From Thiotrichales bacterium (GTDB lineage: Bacteria > Pseudomonadota > Gammaproteobacteria > SZUA-229), in the NCBI GenBank assembly GCA_020341835.1, contig CP070838.1, positions 1,452,893 to 1,493,160 on the forward strand: 40,268 bases of DNA. The letters run 5' to 3'. The notes beneath the pieces are model-generated. The model searched no databases, was not told the origin of the DNA, and saw only the letters and a list, made by a program, of their open reading frames with translations. Both the position numbers and the translations under genes were made by a program. This document shows, piece by piece, positions 40,113-40,268 of the stretch. Positions within the stretch are counted from its first letter, which is position 1, and every line of letters begins with the position of its first letter.

Positions 40113-40268
40113 CCCTACGAGGTAGCTGGCTGTCCAGACAGTCGGCTACCAACTATAAGCGGCTGTTTCCCCGGTTTTAATATTAGTTTGCGCTAACATG
40201 CCGCTGTCGACCCATAGCTGCCGATCGAAGGTCTGTAAAATTTTCCAACATTTGTATGAGATTTTTTA
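40113..40268. other. Region after the integrase with a hairpin
   Basis: GGTAGCTGGCTGTC and CAGTCGGCTACC (40121-40150) form an imperfect inverted repeat just after the integrase stop. The following bases, including TTTGCGCTAACATGCCGCTG, resemble the degenerate intergenic repeats seen near such integrases. No gene begins before the window ends. Confidence 0.4.

Overview
The window reads as chromosome of a facultatively anaerobic, nitrate-respiring Gammaproteobacterium of moderate GC. The evidence is gammaproteobacterial-type UbiT/UbiU/UbiV and YhcC, periplasmic nitrate reductase, a split class II ribonucleotide reductase of the Pseudomonas type, and a PEP-CTERM-like protein with the VPxPAAVWLFGSGL signal. 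No rRNA, tRNA, CRISPR array or prophage was seen. A lone tyrosine recombinase at the right end is the only mobile-DNA gene.

Layout. 1-870: an unrecognised charged protein and a YfcE-like phosphoesterase. 960-5470: an ECF sigma factor and a membrane anti-sigma factor whose outer part resembles DsrE, divergent from a TlpA-like thioredoxin, an exported DsrE-like protein, an OprP-like porin and a DUF302 protein. 5580-9230: a lipoprotein hydrolase, a DUF3015 protein and a DUF4105 protein. 9240-12970: moaB-moeA divergent from moaA and a TSUP anion exporter. 13165-19886: napDAGHBF, then napC under its own promoter. 20103-22105: pdxS-pdxT-ubiT. 26142 back to 22140: yhcC-ubiU-ubiV plus a TauD-like dioxygenase. 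26637-27101: hemerythrin. 27210-27398: a nested palindromic repeat. 30456 back to 27525: nrdJa-nrdJb behind two NrdR boxes. 30727-38043: a ten-gene Mrp/Mbh-type cation/proton antiporter cluster. 38258-40112: PEP-CTERM-like protein and integrase.

How it fits together. From about 9.2 to 30.5 kb most genes serve life without oxygen: molybdenum cofactor for NapA, electron transfer from quinol through NapC and NapGH, ubiquinone synthesis without O2 (UbiTUV), PLP synthesis without an O2-using oxidase (PdxST), and deoxynucleotides without O2 (NrdJ). Six Fnr/Anr-like sites with half-sites TTGAT/C and A/GTCAA/T lie before moaA, napD, napC, yhcC-ubiUV, the hemerythrin gene and the PEP-CTERM-like gene. 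For moaA, napD, yhcC and hemerythrin, a plausible -10 falls where a class II activator at -41.5 would need it.

The two places most likely to hold undescribed biology are the ECF/DsrE-anti-sigma/TlpA/DsrE/porin/DUF302 locus, and the 2-oxoglutarate-type dioxygenase translationally coupled to ubiV.
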